Assembly (NCBI RefSeq): GCF_024055635.1
Contig: NZ_JAMXMB010000027.1
Coordinates: forward strand, 124,001 to 188,000
Length of the DNA stretch: 64,000 nucleotides
Direction: 5' to 3'
From: Microbacterium yannicii
Lineage (GTDB): Bacteria > Actinomycetota > Actinomycetes > Actinomycetales > Microbacteriaceae
The notes under the pieces were generated by a model. The model did no database searches and was not told where the DNA came from. It saw nothing but the letters and a program-made list of their open reading frames with translations. Shown piece by piece: positions 17,166-25,252 of this stretch; within the stretch, counting starts at the first letter, position 1; every line of letters begins with the position of its first letter. Position numbers and translations under genes: made by a program.

Positions 17166-19472
17166 TCAGCGGCAGGCAGCCCCGTCGAAGACCGCCGGGT
17201 TGGATGTCTGCATCCCGTCCGAGCCGCGGGCCGCCTGAACGGTCACCGCGCCAGACGGCACGGTCGCCGTCCGGATGTTGAACGTCGCTGTGGCGTTCTT
17301 TCCGGGCGCCACCGACGCGACCGCCTTCTCTCCGTACGGGGTCGTGATCGCGAGGGAGATCGGCTCGTCCCCGTCGTTCCTCGCCTTCACCATGAGCTGG
17401 GTCTTCGATCCGAGGCACCGGGCCTCAGCCACGATGCTGACCGGGATCGGCCGATCGTCGATGCGCACCAGATCGCGTCCCTGCAGGGTGTAGAGATTGC
17501 CGAGCTCGTCGTTGGTGATGTGGGCACCGCTGTACCAGGCCCCGTCGATGTCGGGAACCACCTCGGTGAGCTGGAACGTCGTCGGGTGGAACCGGAACAC
17601 GTCGGTGTCGGACACGCCGTAGACGACGCCGCGGTTGGTCACGAGCGCGGCGAAGCCGGTGCTGACCGAGCTGACGTCCGCCGTGTGAACGACGGTGCGC
17701 TGCGCGAGGTCGACGACGAAGAACCCGCCCTTGCGAGTCAGCCCGTACAGGTTTTCTCCCTGCACCGCCAGTGCGGAGATGCCTGCTCCGGGCATCGGCG
17801 CCATGCGCCAGAGCTCCGTGCCGCTCACCGGATCGACGGCGACGACGGTGCCAGGACCGTCGGCGTTCTGCAGGCCGCCGCCGAGGTAGGCGACGCCGTC
17901 ATGGGTGGCGACGGCGCGGACGTACTGCTTCGCGTCGATGGGGTTGACGAACATGCCCGACTGACCGGTGGCCGGGTCGTACGTCCACAGCGAGCCGCCC
18001 CCGACGGTGTCGGACTGCACGCCGACGAGCGCGAGCCGATTCACGTCGTCCCACTGGACGTCCTGCGGCCGGTTCTGCTCGCCCGGGAACGCCGCCACCT
18101 GACTGAGCGGGCGGCCGTCGCTCGGGTCGTACCTCCAGATGCCCTGCGAGCTGTACTGGCCGGTCACGAGCACGCCGTCGACCACGATGGCATCCTTGGC
18201 TTCTCCCGGGGCACGCAGATACTCGACGGTTCCATCGGTGAGATCGTGCTTGGCGACGGCGCCGGTGCCGCCGACATAGACCGATCCGCGGCCGGCCGCC
18301 AACCCCATGGCTGCCTGTGGCGATGCCGGCGCCCCTGCCGTCACGAGGTCGGTGACGACGGATGTCCGCGCCGCGGGGTCGATCTCGGCGACGAATCCGA
18401 ACGCCGAGGTGACGACCAGCTTGCCCGCCCTCACGCCGATCCCCCAGATCTCGCCCAGGAAGGGGCCGTCGAACGAGACCTCTTCGATCGCGCCCGACGC
18501 GGGCGAGTACGACAGCACGCCGCCCTCGTTGGCGAAGTAGACGGTGTCCCCGATCATCGCGAACTTCTTGGCCGTCTTGCCGATCGACGTGGCCACCGAG
18601 TAGCTGCCGAGATCCGCGAGGTCCATCGCGGCGACCTTCGACTGCGCGGTGGACGCGGCCGATCCCACCAGGAGCCTGTCGCCGAAGACCGCGAGTTCGC
18701 GGATACTCGGATCGCCCTGCATCTCGGTGGGAGTGACGTTGCGGGAGACGCCGGTCGCCCGATCGTAGGCGTAGAGCCCGGCCCGGGCGGCGCCGCCCCC
18801 GAAGAGCGTTCCTCCACCGAAGAACACCGTCGTGGCGGTGGCCGCGACCGCGCGAGCGCCGGTCGCGGACGGATCGGGAGCGCCGAGGTTGGTCACCTGA
18901 CCCGTCCCGGGATCGAACTCCCACAGCGGGGGCGGCGTGGCTCCCCCGTCGCCGACCGCGAACACGTGACCGTCGGGAGCGACCGTGATGGCTCGCACGT
19001 TGCGGTCTCCGATGCGACCGATCGCGACGGCGGGCTCGTCAGGTGTCGCGAGGTCCCACCGATAGAGGTTGGGCTGCGTTCCGGCGGCGTCCTGCAGCAC
19101 GCCCGCATACAGGTACCGCCCGGCGGGATCGACGGCCATCGCCTGCAGGGAGTGGCCCGTGCCCAGGTAGGTGACCGCGGTGACCTCGCCGGTCGGGATG
19201 TCGAGTGCGACGATCCGCGCCGGCGAGACGTTGCGGGATCCGACGTACACGGTGTCGCCGACGGTCACGGAGCTCATCAGCGAGAACTGGACGACAGCCG
19301 GCCCGAGATCGTCGATCTGGGGCGGTGGAGGTGCCGACGCGGAGACCGCGGCCGGTGACGACACCGACGCCGACGTTGCTGCCGAGGCCGGTGCGCCGCT
19401 CAGCACAGCTGCGAGTGCGATGACTCCGCCGACCAGCAGGGCGGTGGTTCGGGTGATCTGTGGCTGCTCCAT
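17166..19472 (-). CDS. Secreted beta-propeller protein with C-terminal immunoglobulin-like domain
   Basis: 768 residues. A Sec signal peptide (TTALLVGGVIALAAVLSGAPASA) is followed by a Ser/Ala/Pro spacer. About 14 propeller blades run to residue 660 (DLGPAVVQFSLMSSVTVGDTVYVGS; WDLATPDEP; YDRATGVSR; VDPVSGTELWRM). A C-terminal beta domain (LMVKARNDGDEPISLAI...) then follows and is absent from the paralogue next door. GGAGAGG precedes ATG 19472; the longer open frame upstream is rejected because it would hide the signal peptide. The pair lies tail-to-tail with the sugar kinase operon. The enzyme or binding role is unknown; some propeller lyases have this architecture. Confidence 0.82.
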   Translation of the reverse strand: MEQPQITRTTALLVGGVIALAAVLSGAPASAATSASVSSPAAVSASAPPPPQIDDLGPAVVQFSLMSSVTVGDTVYVGSRNVSPARIVALDIPTGEVTAVTYLGTGHSLQAMAVDPAGRYLYAGVLQDAAGTQPNLYRWDLATPDEPAVAIGRIGDRNVRAITVAPDGHVFAVGDGGATPPPLWEFDPGTGQVTNLGAPDPSATGARAVAATATTVFFGGGTLFGGGAARAGLYAYDRATGVSRNVTPTEMQGDPSIRELAVFGDRLLVGSAASTAQSKVAAMDLADLGSYSVATSIGKTAKKFAMIGDTVYFANEGGVLSYSPASGAIEEVSFDGPFLGEIWGIGVRAGKLVVTSAFGFVAEIDPAARTSVVTDLVTAGAPASPQAAMGLAAGRGSVYVGGTGAVAKHDLTDGTVEYLRAPGEAKDAIVVDGVLVTGQYSSQGIWRYDPSDGRPLSQVAAFPGEQNRPQDVQWDDVNRLALVGVQSDTVGGGSLWTYDPATGQSGMFVNPIDAKQYVRAVATHDGVAYLGGGLQNADGPGTVVAVDPVSGTELWRMAPMPGAGISALAVQGENLYGLTRKGGFFVVDLAQRTVVHTADVSSVSTGFAALVTNRGVVYGVSDTDVFRFHPTTFQLTEVVPDIDGAWYSGAHITNDELGNLYTLQGRDLVRIDDRPIPVSIVAEARCLGSKTQLMVKARNDGDEPISLAITTPYGEKAVASVAPGKNATATFNIRTATVPSGAVTVQAARGSDGMQTSNPAVFDGAACR

Positions 19473-19608
19473 GAGAACGCCTCTCCGTTGAACGCGTGGG
19501 TGCTGCGACAAGTGAAGGAGAGACAGCGCGACGACGCAATGAAAGAGGGAACAAACAAACAATTCCGCACATTTCTGACGCCGCGCAGTGCAGCGCGGCA
19601 AGCCGCGG

Positions 19609-20718
19609 TCAGCCGGTGATGAAGGCGCGGTAGCGGGCGAGGGCGGCCGAGATCTCGGCATCCGTCGCGGCACCCGGAGCGAACAGCTCGGGGATCGGGT
19701 CGTCGGCGTGACGGCCCACCGCGACCGAATGCGTCCAGACGCCGACGATCTCGCCGCGAGCAACGAGGATCGGGCGCACGATGCCGTTCATGCTCGGGCC
19801 GACCGCCGTGAGGAACTCCGGGGCGCACGGCACGGTGCGGTCGACGTACGACAGGTAGTACTCCTCGAAAGGCGGCAGCGCGACCACGTCGGCGGCGGTG
19901 GGATCCCGCCGCGGCCGAGCGCCGGCCAGGACGTACTGGGGCTCGGGTTCGTCGCCGACCACGACCAGTCGAGCGGATGCCGCCTCTGCCGCTGCGCGCG
20001 CCATCCCCAGCGGCAGCCCGGTCCACCAGGAGAAGTCCCGCGCCCCCGCAGGACCGTGGGACTGGATGAAGCGGGCGAAGAACTCCGCGAGCGGGTCGGC
20101 CGGGGCGGCCGACCCGCGGATCCACTCGTCGGCCAGCACGATGTACTGCTCGCGCGTCGGCCCGCCGACCCTCGGCACGACCGGACCTTGGCACACGATG
20201 CCGCGCAGCGACAGCGCGACGAGCAGGTGGTAGCCGCGCTGCTTCATGGTCGATACACCGGCGAGCTCGAGCACCTCGAAGAGTTCTTTGCGCGTGAGCC
20301 GATTGCCGCCGCCGAGCGCGGCGCGCGCGGCGCTCTCGGCACGCTCGAGCTCCGGCCCGTCGATGCCCTCGGCGCGGTGCACCGCCGCCGCCTGACGTCG
20401 CTGGCGCTCCGCCGTGATCGACAGCACCCACGCCAGGTCTTCGGCGGGGATGAGGTGGATGGTGCCGCGCATCGTCCACGACCGGACGATCTCGCCGCGG
20501 TCGAATGCCGAATCCACATCGCTCACCGTCATCGCTCCGCGCGTGCGTGCGGCGACCGCCCAGCGACCGCCCCAGAACTCCTGCGCCTGAGTCGCGAGCA
20601 TGTGCCGCGCGGCCTCGGCGATGGTGCGCGCGGGGGCGCTCAGTCGGTGCGATCGGAGCCGCTCGGAGCGCACAGCCGTCGCACGTGCGCCGAGGGGGGA
20701 ACGAGACGAAGCGTCCAC
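19609..20718 (-). CDS. Winged-helix DNA-binding / AlkZ-like (YcaQ, DUF1006) family protein
   Basis: 369 residues. The family core is plain: RTIAEAARHMLATQAQ, then DVDSAFDRGEIVRSWTMRGTIHLIPAEDLAWVL near 60-90, LTRKELFEVLELAGV, and a C-terminal region ending in IPELFAPGAATDAEISAALARYRAF. Members related to AlkZ remove bulky or cross-linked bases, although actinobacterial members are mostly uncharacterised. Start chosen at GTG 20718 (VDASSRSPLGARATAVRSERLR) because the conserved domain begins there; ATG 20757 is also in frame. The start region carries GAACGAGACGAAGCG, a phrase shared with the repeat family at 46972-47014. Confidence 0.82.
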   Translation of the reverse strand: MDASSRSPLGARATAVRSERLRSHRLSAPARTIAEAARHMLATQAQEFWGGRWAVAARTRGAMTVSDVDSAFDRGEIVRSWTMRGTIHLIPAEDLAWVLSITAERQRRQAAAVHRAEGIDGPELERAESAARAALGGGNRLTRKELFEVLELAGVSTMKQRGYHLLVALSLRGIVCQGPVVPRVGGPTREQYIVLADEWIRGSAAPADPLAEFFARFIQSHGPAGARDFSWWTGLPLGMARAAAEAASARLVVVGDEPEPQYVLAGARPRRDPTAADVVALPPFEEYYLSYVDRTVPCAPEFLTAVGPSMNGIVRPILVARGEIVGVWTHSVAVGRHADDPIPELFAPGAATDAEISAALARYRAFITG

Positions 20719-20792
20719 TCGCCCATCATGGCGCGGAGTGCCGACATGACGGAGCATTTCGGCGACCGCGTGGGCATCGGCGAGCGGCGCCG

Positions 20793-21227
20793 TCAGCGGG
20801 CGGGGTGCACGGCGTCGTACGCGGCGCGGGAGTCCTCGATGCGCGGGTGGTTCTCGATCGCCCAGTCGGCGAGCGCCATGGCCAGCTCGATGAGGGTGCC
20901 GCCGAGCTCGGTCAGCTCGTACTCGACCCGAGGTGGCACTTCGGCGTGCACGGTGCGGGTGATGAGGCCGTCCCGCTCGAGCTGGCGGACCGTCAGGGTC
21001 AGCATGCGCTGCGAGATGCCCGGGATGTGGCGCTGCAGCTCGGTGAAGCGCAGGCGCTGATCGCGCAGCGTCGCGACGACCAGCAGCGACCATTTGTCAC
21101 CGACGCGATCCAGCACGTCGCGGATCGCACGCCCGTGGTCGGTGCCGGACGCATCCCCTTCGCACGAGCGCTCGTATCCGGTGGCGGCGGGATCGCCCGC
21201 GATCGCCACGGTCAGTGTCTTCGCCAT
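20793..21227 (-). CDS. HxlR-family winged-helix regulator
   Basis: 144 residues. The HxlR fold is clear: VLDRVGDKWSLLVVATLRDQRLRFTEL near 38-65, RHIPGISQRMLTLTVRQLERDGL and VPPRVEYELTELGGTLIELAMALADWA. Cys 22 lies before the domain where HxlR/YodB-type sensors carry the redox cysteine, which suggests electrophile or oxidant sensing. It is divergent from the DoxX-family gene, with TTAC-N5-GTAA (21296-21308) in the interval as a candidate operator. Confidence 0.9.
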   Translation of the reverse strand: MAKTLTVAIAGDPAATGYERSCEGDASGTDHGRAIRDVLDRVGDKWSLLVVATLRDQRLRFTELQRHIPGISQRMLTLTVRQLERDGLITRTVHAEVPPRVEYELTELGGTLIELAMALADWAIENHPRIEDSRAAYDAVHPAR

Positions 21228-21295
21228 CCGATGTCACCCACTTACATCCGTGTGCCTTTTGTACGCGTCTCGGGAGTGACGCATCATGGGGTTGC

Positions 21296-21308
21296 TTACA
21301 AACAGTAA
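21296..21308. promoter_or_regulatory. Candidate HxlR operator TTAC-N5-GTAA
   Basis: TTAC (21296-21299) and GTAA (21305-21308) are inverted about AAACA, 33 bases before the DoxX-family start, in an AT-richer patch. HxlR regulators often bind short inverted repeats of this form between divergent genes. Confidence 0.4.
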
Positions 21309-21340
21309 CAGACCCCACGATCTCTCCCCTGGAGTACCGC

Positions 21341-21706
21341 ATGACCATCGCCCTCTGGATCCTCAACGGCCTGCTCGCGCTCGCGTTCATCGCTGCCGGC
21401 TCGATGAAGCTCTTCCGCCCGAAGTCCGCGCTCGTCGCGAGCGGCATGGCCTGGGCCGACGACTTCGCCGATCCGACCGTCAAGCTCATCGGCGCCGCCG
21501 AGCTCATCGGCGGCATCGGCCTGATCCTCCCCCTGCTCAGCGGCATCGCCCCCATCCTCACCCCGATCGCCGCGACCGCTCTCACCATCGTCATGATCGG
21601 CGCCGTCGTGGTCCACATCCGGCGCAAAGAGAACGCCACGCCGTCCGTCGTTCTGGGTGTGCTGTCTGCGGCGAGCGCGGTGCTCGGCTTCCTGGTCGTG
21701 CTCTGA
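21341..21706 (+). CDS. DoxX family membrane protein
   Basis: 121 residues, four predicted membrane helices (IALWILNGLLALAFIAAGSMKLF; LIGAAELIGGIGLILPLLSG; ILTPIAATALTIVMIGAVVVH; VLGVLSAASAVLGFLVVL). The GxxKLxxP motif after helix 1 is typical of DoxX/DoxD-like proteins. GGAG is 7 bases before ATG 21341. It is divergent from an HxlR regulator, a common pairing, and is likely induced by the same stress. Confidence 0.88.
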   Translation: MTIALWILNGLLALAFIAAGSMKLFRPKSALVASGMAWADDFADPTVKLIGAAELIGGIGLILPLLSGIAPILTPIAATALTIVMIGAVVVHIRRKENATPSVVLGVLSAASAVLGFLVVL

Positions 21707-21755
21707 CCCGCGGTCGGCCCTGAGTCGAGCCCGCTCGGGCGACGGAGCAAGGGCT

Positions 21756-21786
21756 GAGCGGATGCCGCTGCCCGCGGCATCCGCTC
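21756..21786. terminator. Bidirectional terminator hairpin
   Basis: GAGCGGATGCCGC (21756-21768) pairs perfectly with 21774-21786 around TGCCC. It lies between the converging DoxX and DHFR-family genes, with a C/T-rich run after it. Confidence 0.7.
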
Positions 21787-21824
21787 ATCTCTGTTCTCTC
21801 CCGGTCCGGCGGTGGCGCATCCGT

Positions 21825-22373
21825 TCAGTTCGCGGACACCGGCCGGTACACCGCGTGGACGACGCCGTTCGGGAGGGCAGCCGATTCGCCCAGCGTGAAG
21901 CTGAGCGGATTGTCCTGCTCGAAGAGACGCCGACCCTCGCCGACGACGACGGGGTGGATCAGCAGATGCAGCTCGTCGACCAGGCCCGCGCGCAGGAGCG
22001 ATTGGACGAGAGTGGTGCTGCCGGTCGTCAGGATGTCGCCGCCGGGCGTGGCTTTGAGCGCCGCGATGCCCTCCTCGAGCTCGCCTTCGAGGACCGTCGA
22101 GTTCGCCCAGTCGAGGTCACGCAGCGTGCGGCTCACGACGACCCGTGCGTTCTTGTTCATCTTCGCGGCCACGGGATTGTCGGCGGGGGCGTCGGCGAAA
22201 GCAGCCGCGAATCCTTCATAGGTGACGCGGCCGAGCAGCGTCGTGTCGCACGCGTCGCTCAGACCCCACATGACGTTGAACATCTCGGGGCTGGCATACG
22301 TCATGTGCCACTGCTCGGGAGCCTCGACGACGCCGTCGAGCGAGATGAATTCTCCCACGATGATCTTGCGCAT
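21825..22373 (-). CDS. Dihydrofolate reductase-like (RibD C-terminal domain) protein
   Basis: 182 residues of the RibD_C/DHFR-like family: MRKIIVGEFISLDGVVEAPEQW at the start, TLLGRVTYEGFAAAF, DILTTGSTTLVQSLLRAGLVDELHLLIHPVVVGEGRRLF. These are NADPH-binding reductases of mostly unknown substrate, not the housekeeping FolA. ATG 22373 follows GAGGACAAGAAA. It is divergent from the DGPF/sigma pair. TGTCGA on the minus strand at 22454-22449 lies upstream and matches the reported -35 core of ECF42-type promoters. This is one of three such paralogues in the window. Confidence 0.88.
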   Translation of the reverse strand: MRKIIVGEFISLDGVVEAPEQWHMTYASPEMFNVMWGLSDACDTTLLGRVTYEGFAAAFADAPADNPVAAKMNKNARVVVSRTLRDLDWANSTVLEGELEEGIAALKATPGGDILTTGSTTLVQSLLRAGLVDELHLLIHPVVVGEGRRLFEQDNPLSFTLGESAALPNGVVHAVYRPVSAN

Positions 22374-22491
22374 TTTCTTGTCCTCATCTGCTGCGGACGA
22401 TCCCTTCGATCGCCCTCCTACACAGGCACCGATCGGGGCGGCCCGATTTCGACACGGGTCTGGTCGAATATTCGTCGGCGGTGGGATGCTG

Positions 22492-22824
22492 ATGCCCATG
22501 CGCTATCTCATGACGACGAACGGGGGCGGTCCGGCGCCCGATGCGGCGCTCTTCGCCGAGATGGGCGAGCTCATCCACGAGATGGCGAGCGCCGGCGTGC
22601 TGCTGGCGACCGGCGGACTCGGCCAGGGGTTGCACATCTCGTCGCGGGGCGGTGAGCTCTCGATCACCGACGGTCCCTATGCCGAGGCGAAGGAGACCGT
22701 CGTGAGCTTCGCACTCATCGAGGTGCGTTCCGAGGAGGAGGCGCTGGTGATGGCGCGTCGCTTCTGGTCGGTCGTAGGCGACGGCGAAGGCGATGTGCGA
22801 CCCGTGTTCGGGCCGCCGGAGTGA
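22492..22824 (+). CDS. YCII/DGPF-motif protein, partner of ECF42-type sigma factor
   Basis: 110 residues: MRYLMTTNGGG, then the motif ITDGPYAEAKETVVSFALIEV near residues 60-80 (usually DGPFAEAKE). DGPF proteins are the conserved neighbours and main targets of ECF42 sigma factors. GGTGGG ends 6 bases before ATG 22492; ATG 22498 is the alternative start. The stop overlaps the GTG of the sigma gene (GTGA), so the two are co-translated. Confidence 0.88.
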   Translation: MPMRYLMTTNGGGPAPDAALFAEMGELIHEMASAGVLLATGGLGQGLHISSRGGELSITDGPYAEAKETVVSFALIEVRSEEEALVMARRFWSVVGDGEGDVRPVFGPPE

Positions 22825-24149
22825 CCTCGACCCGCGATGCACGCAGCACCATCGATGCGGTCTACCGCCTCGAAGGCGGCCGGATCATCGCGGGTCTGGC
22901 GCACACCGTGCGCGACGTCGGCCTGGCCGAGGACAGCCTGCAGGACGCGATCGTCGCGGCGATCGAGAAGTGGCCGGTCACCGGGGTGCCGGCGAACCCG
23001 GGCGCATGGCTGACGCTGGAGGCCAAGCACCGTGCGATCGACCGTATCCGCCGGGCGGCGAATCTGGGCGGCAAACTCGGAGCCGTCGCGGACGACGAGC
23101 GACAACGGACCCGGGTCGACATCGACGAGGGTGGTCACGATTTCGATCTCATCGTCGAGCACGAGGGCATCGCCGACGACGTGCTCCGCCTGCTCTTCGC
23201 CACGTGCCATCCCGTTTTGACGCGTGAGTCCCAGGTCGCGCTCACCCTCAGACTGCTCGGCGGCTTGACCACGCGGGAGATCGCCCGCGCGTACCTCGTG
23301 CCCGAGAAGACGATCGGTCAGCGCATCGTGCGCGGTCGACGACGGCTGGCTGAGCAGGGTTTCGATGCGACGGTCCCCGCCGAGTCCGAGAGGCGTACTC
23401 GGCTCGGCGCCGTCCACGAGGTGATCTACCTGATCTTCACCGAGGGGCACGCGGCCACGATCGGCGACGACTGGGTGCGCCCCGATCTCTGTCTCGAAGC
23501 GCTGCGACTCGCGCGCACACTCGCAGAACTGGTGCCAGACGACGCTGAGACGCATGCTCTTGCAGCGCTCCTCGAGCTGCAGGCGTCGCGCCTGCCGGCC
23601 CGCACGGATGCCGACGGTGCGCCGGTGCGGCTCGCCGACCAGGACCGCGGCCGCTGGGACCAGCTGCTCATCGCGCGAGGCTTCCGTTCGCTGCTGCGCG
23701 CCCGGGAACTCAGCGCGGCCCCCGGCCCCTATGCGATCCAGGCCGCGATCGCCGCCGCACACGCCCGCGCCCGGACGGCGTCCAACACGGAGTGGGCGAC
23801 GATCGCCGAGCTGTACGGTCTGCTGTCACTCGTGGCGCCGTCACCGGTCGTCACGATGAACCGCGCGGTCGCCGTCGCCCGCGCGGGCGACGCGGCGGAA
23901 GGGCTGCGGATGCTCGACGGCCTTTCCGGGGCCCCCGAGCTGGCGGAGCACCATCTGCTCGCTGCCGTGCGTGCCGAGCTGCTGCTGGACATCGGGGATG
24001 CCTGGGCCGCCGCCGTCGAGCTGCGGCGCGCGGCAGACCTCGCTCCGAACCCGCGCGAGCAGCAGTTTCTTCGCATGCGCGCCGACGCAGCGGCCACCGA
24101 AGCGGCGGGGCTGGGCGGCACGGGCGCAGACGACTACCTGTCCGGCTGA
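22821..24149 (+). CDS. ECF42-like RNA polymerase sigma factor with long C-terminal helical extension
   Basis: 442 residues. Region 2 (VYRLEGGRIIAGLAHTVRDVGLAEDSLQDA...AKHRAIDRIRR) is at 15-75 and region 4 (VALTLRLLGGLTTREIARAYLVPEKTIGQRI) at 135-165. From residue 190 a TPR-like extension (EVIYLIFTEGH, LRLARTLAELVPDDAETHALAALLELQASR, MNRAVAVARAGDAAEGLRML) is characteristic of the ECF42 group, in which no anti-sigma factor is found and the extension is thought to control activity. GTG 22821 overlaps the DGPF gene stop. It likely directs transcription of its own operon and perhaps the divergent reductase. Confidence 0.9.
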   Translation: MTSTRDARSTIDAVYRLEGGRIIAGLAHTVRDVGLAEDSLQDAIVAAIEKWPVTGVPANPGAWLTLEAKHRAIDRIRRAANLGGKLGAVADDERQRTRVDIDEGGHDFDLIVEHEGIADDVLRLLFATCHPVLTRESQVALTLRLLGGLTTREIARAYLVPEKTIGQRIVRGRRRLAEQGFDATVPAESERRTRLGAVHEVIYLIFTEGHAATIGDDWVRPDLCLEALRLARTLAELVPDDAETHALAALLELQASRLPARTDADGAPVRLADQDRGRWDQLLIARGFRSLLRARELSAAPGPYAIQAAIAAAHARARTASNTEWATIAELYGLLSLVAPSPVVTMNRAVAVARAGDAAEGLRMLDGLSGAPELAEHHLLAAVRAELLLDIGDAWAAAVELRRAADLAPNPREQQFLRMRADAAATEAAGLGGTGADDYLSG

Positions 24150-24191
24150 GGCCCGCGGTGCGGGATCGCACCACCGCCCTCGGGCAGGGTG

Positions 24192-24809
24192 TCAGCCGCG
24201 GGCCGGAATCGTCTTGCGCATGACTGTCTTGCTCTTGCCGATGTGACGCTCGAACGTGAATCCGGCCTTCTCGAACATCGCCCTCGTGCCGTTGTGGAGG
24301 AACGATGATGACGTGCGCTTGCCGGGGGCCAGCTCGTTGGGGAACGAGACGACCTCGCCTCCGCCGGCCTGCGCAATGAGATCGAGCGCGCCATCCAGCG
24401 CTTCCCTCGCGACTCCCGAACGCCGGTGGTCACGATCGACGAAGAAGCAGGTGATGCGCCAGGGCGCCGGGTTCGTCTCGCCGGCGTCGTACTGCTTGCG
24501 GTGGTAGATGTTCGGCAGTTCGAGCGGGCTGCCGTACTCGCACCATGCGATCGCATCGTCGCCGTCGAAGACCAGGGCCGCGTGCGCGACCCCCTCCGCC
24601 ACGAGACGCTGCTTGAACGTCGGCCCGTGGTAGTCGCTCTTGACGGTGTGCTCCGTGTCGCCGTGGAAGTAGTGGCAGTAGCACCCGCCCCACACCCCGT
24701 TGTGCTTCTCGGCCAGCGCCAGCCACGCCGGGAAGGTCTCCGGAGTGAGCGGCTTGATGACGTGGGAAGTCCCCGTGCCCGCCTCGGTCGCAACATCCTC
24801 ATCGGCCAT
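24192..24809 (-). CDS. GNAT-family N-acetyltransferase
   Basis: 205 residues. The acetyl-CoA region is recognisable (WRITCFFVDRDHRRSGVAREALDGALD near 120-145), with a C-terminal AMFEKAGFTFERHIGKSKTVMRKTI. The N-terminal part carries WGGCYCHYF near 40, seen in a GNAT subgroup of unknown substrate. AAGGAG precedes ATG 24809; an upstream in-frame ATG is ignored for lack of conservation. It is divergent from the ArsR operon, whose promoter lies in the same gap. Confidence 0.85.
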   Translation of the reverse strand: MADEDVATEAGTGTSHVIKPLTPETFPAWLALAEKHNGVWGGCYCHYFHGDTEHTVKSDYHGPTFKQRLVAEGVAHAALVFDGDDAIAWCEYGSPLELPNIYHRKQYDAGETNPAPWRITCFFVDRDHRRSGVAREALDGALDLIAQAGGGEVVSFPNELAPGKRTSSSFLHNGTRAMFEKAGFTFERHIGKSKTVMRKTIPARG

Positions 24810-24871
24810 GACGGGCTCCTTGCGTCGGTGCTGACAGTCTGCGACGAGCCCAGGCTCTCGGCAAGGTTTGT

Positions 24872-24919
24872 TTGACACTGCGCATCGTAGGCGGGATAGT
24901 TAGGCACATGCCTAACTAT
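24872..24919 (+). promoter_or_regulatory. arsR-type promoter with operator over the start codon (leaderless)
   Basis: TTGACA (24872-24877), 17 bp, GATAGT (24895-24900) form a good sigma-70 promoter whose start point would fall at about 24907. The ATG of the ArsR gene is at 24908, so the mRNA is probably leaderless. A perfect inverted repeat with 11-bp arms (ATAGTTAGGCA at 24896-24906, complement at 24909-24919) covers the -10, start point and start codon. This would give tight autorepression. Confidence 0.75.
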
Positions 24920-25252
24920 TCCTCCGAGCTGGACGCGGTGCTTCGTGCCCTCGCGGATCCGACTCGGCGGATGGTCGTCGAACGGCTCGCGAAGTCCCCG
25001 GCGGTGGTGTCGGACCTCCTGGCCCTGTTCTCGATGACGCTGCCGTCGCTGCTTCAGCACCTCCGCATCCTCGAGGACGCGGAGGTGGTCACTTCCCACA
25101 AGCAGGGTCGCGTGAGGACGGTCAGCCTGCGACCGGGAGCGCTCGACGTCCTTCATCTCTGGCTCGGCGAACAGCGAACGTCCGCCGAACGGCAGGCCGA
25201 CCGGCTCGGCATCCATCTGACCCGCAGCATCACCAAGGAGATCTCGCCATGA
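24908..25252 (+). CDS. ArsR-family winged-helix repressor
   Basis: 114 residues: LDAVLRALADPTRRMVVERLAKSPAVVSDLL near 8-38, the recognition helix MTLPSLLQHLRILEDAEVV, and a wing KQGRVRTVSLRP. No CxC metal-binding motif is present. It belongs to the SdpR/PhnM-like non-metal group that usually controls AHSA1/SRPBCC genes. The first codon sits inside its own palindromic operator. Its stop overlaps the next ATG. The operon order is ArsR, DHFR-like, AHSA1-like. Confidence 0.92.
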   Translation: MPNYSSELDAVLRALADPTRRMVVERLAKSPAVVSDLLALFSMTLPSLLQHLRILEDAEVVTSHKQGRVRTVSLRPGALDVLHLWLGEQRTSAERQADRLGIHLTRSITKEISP

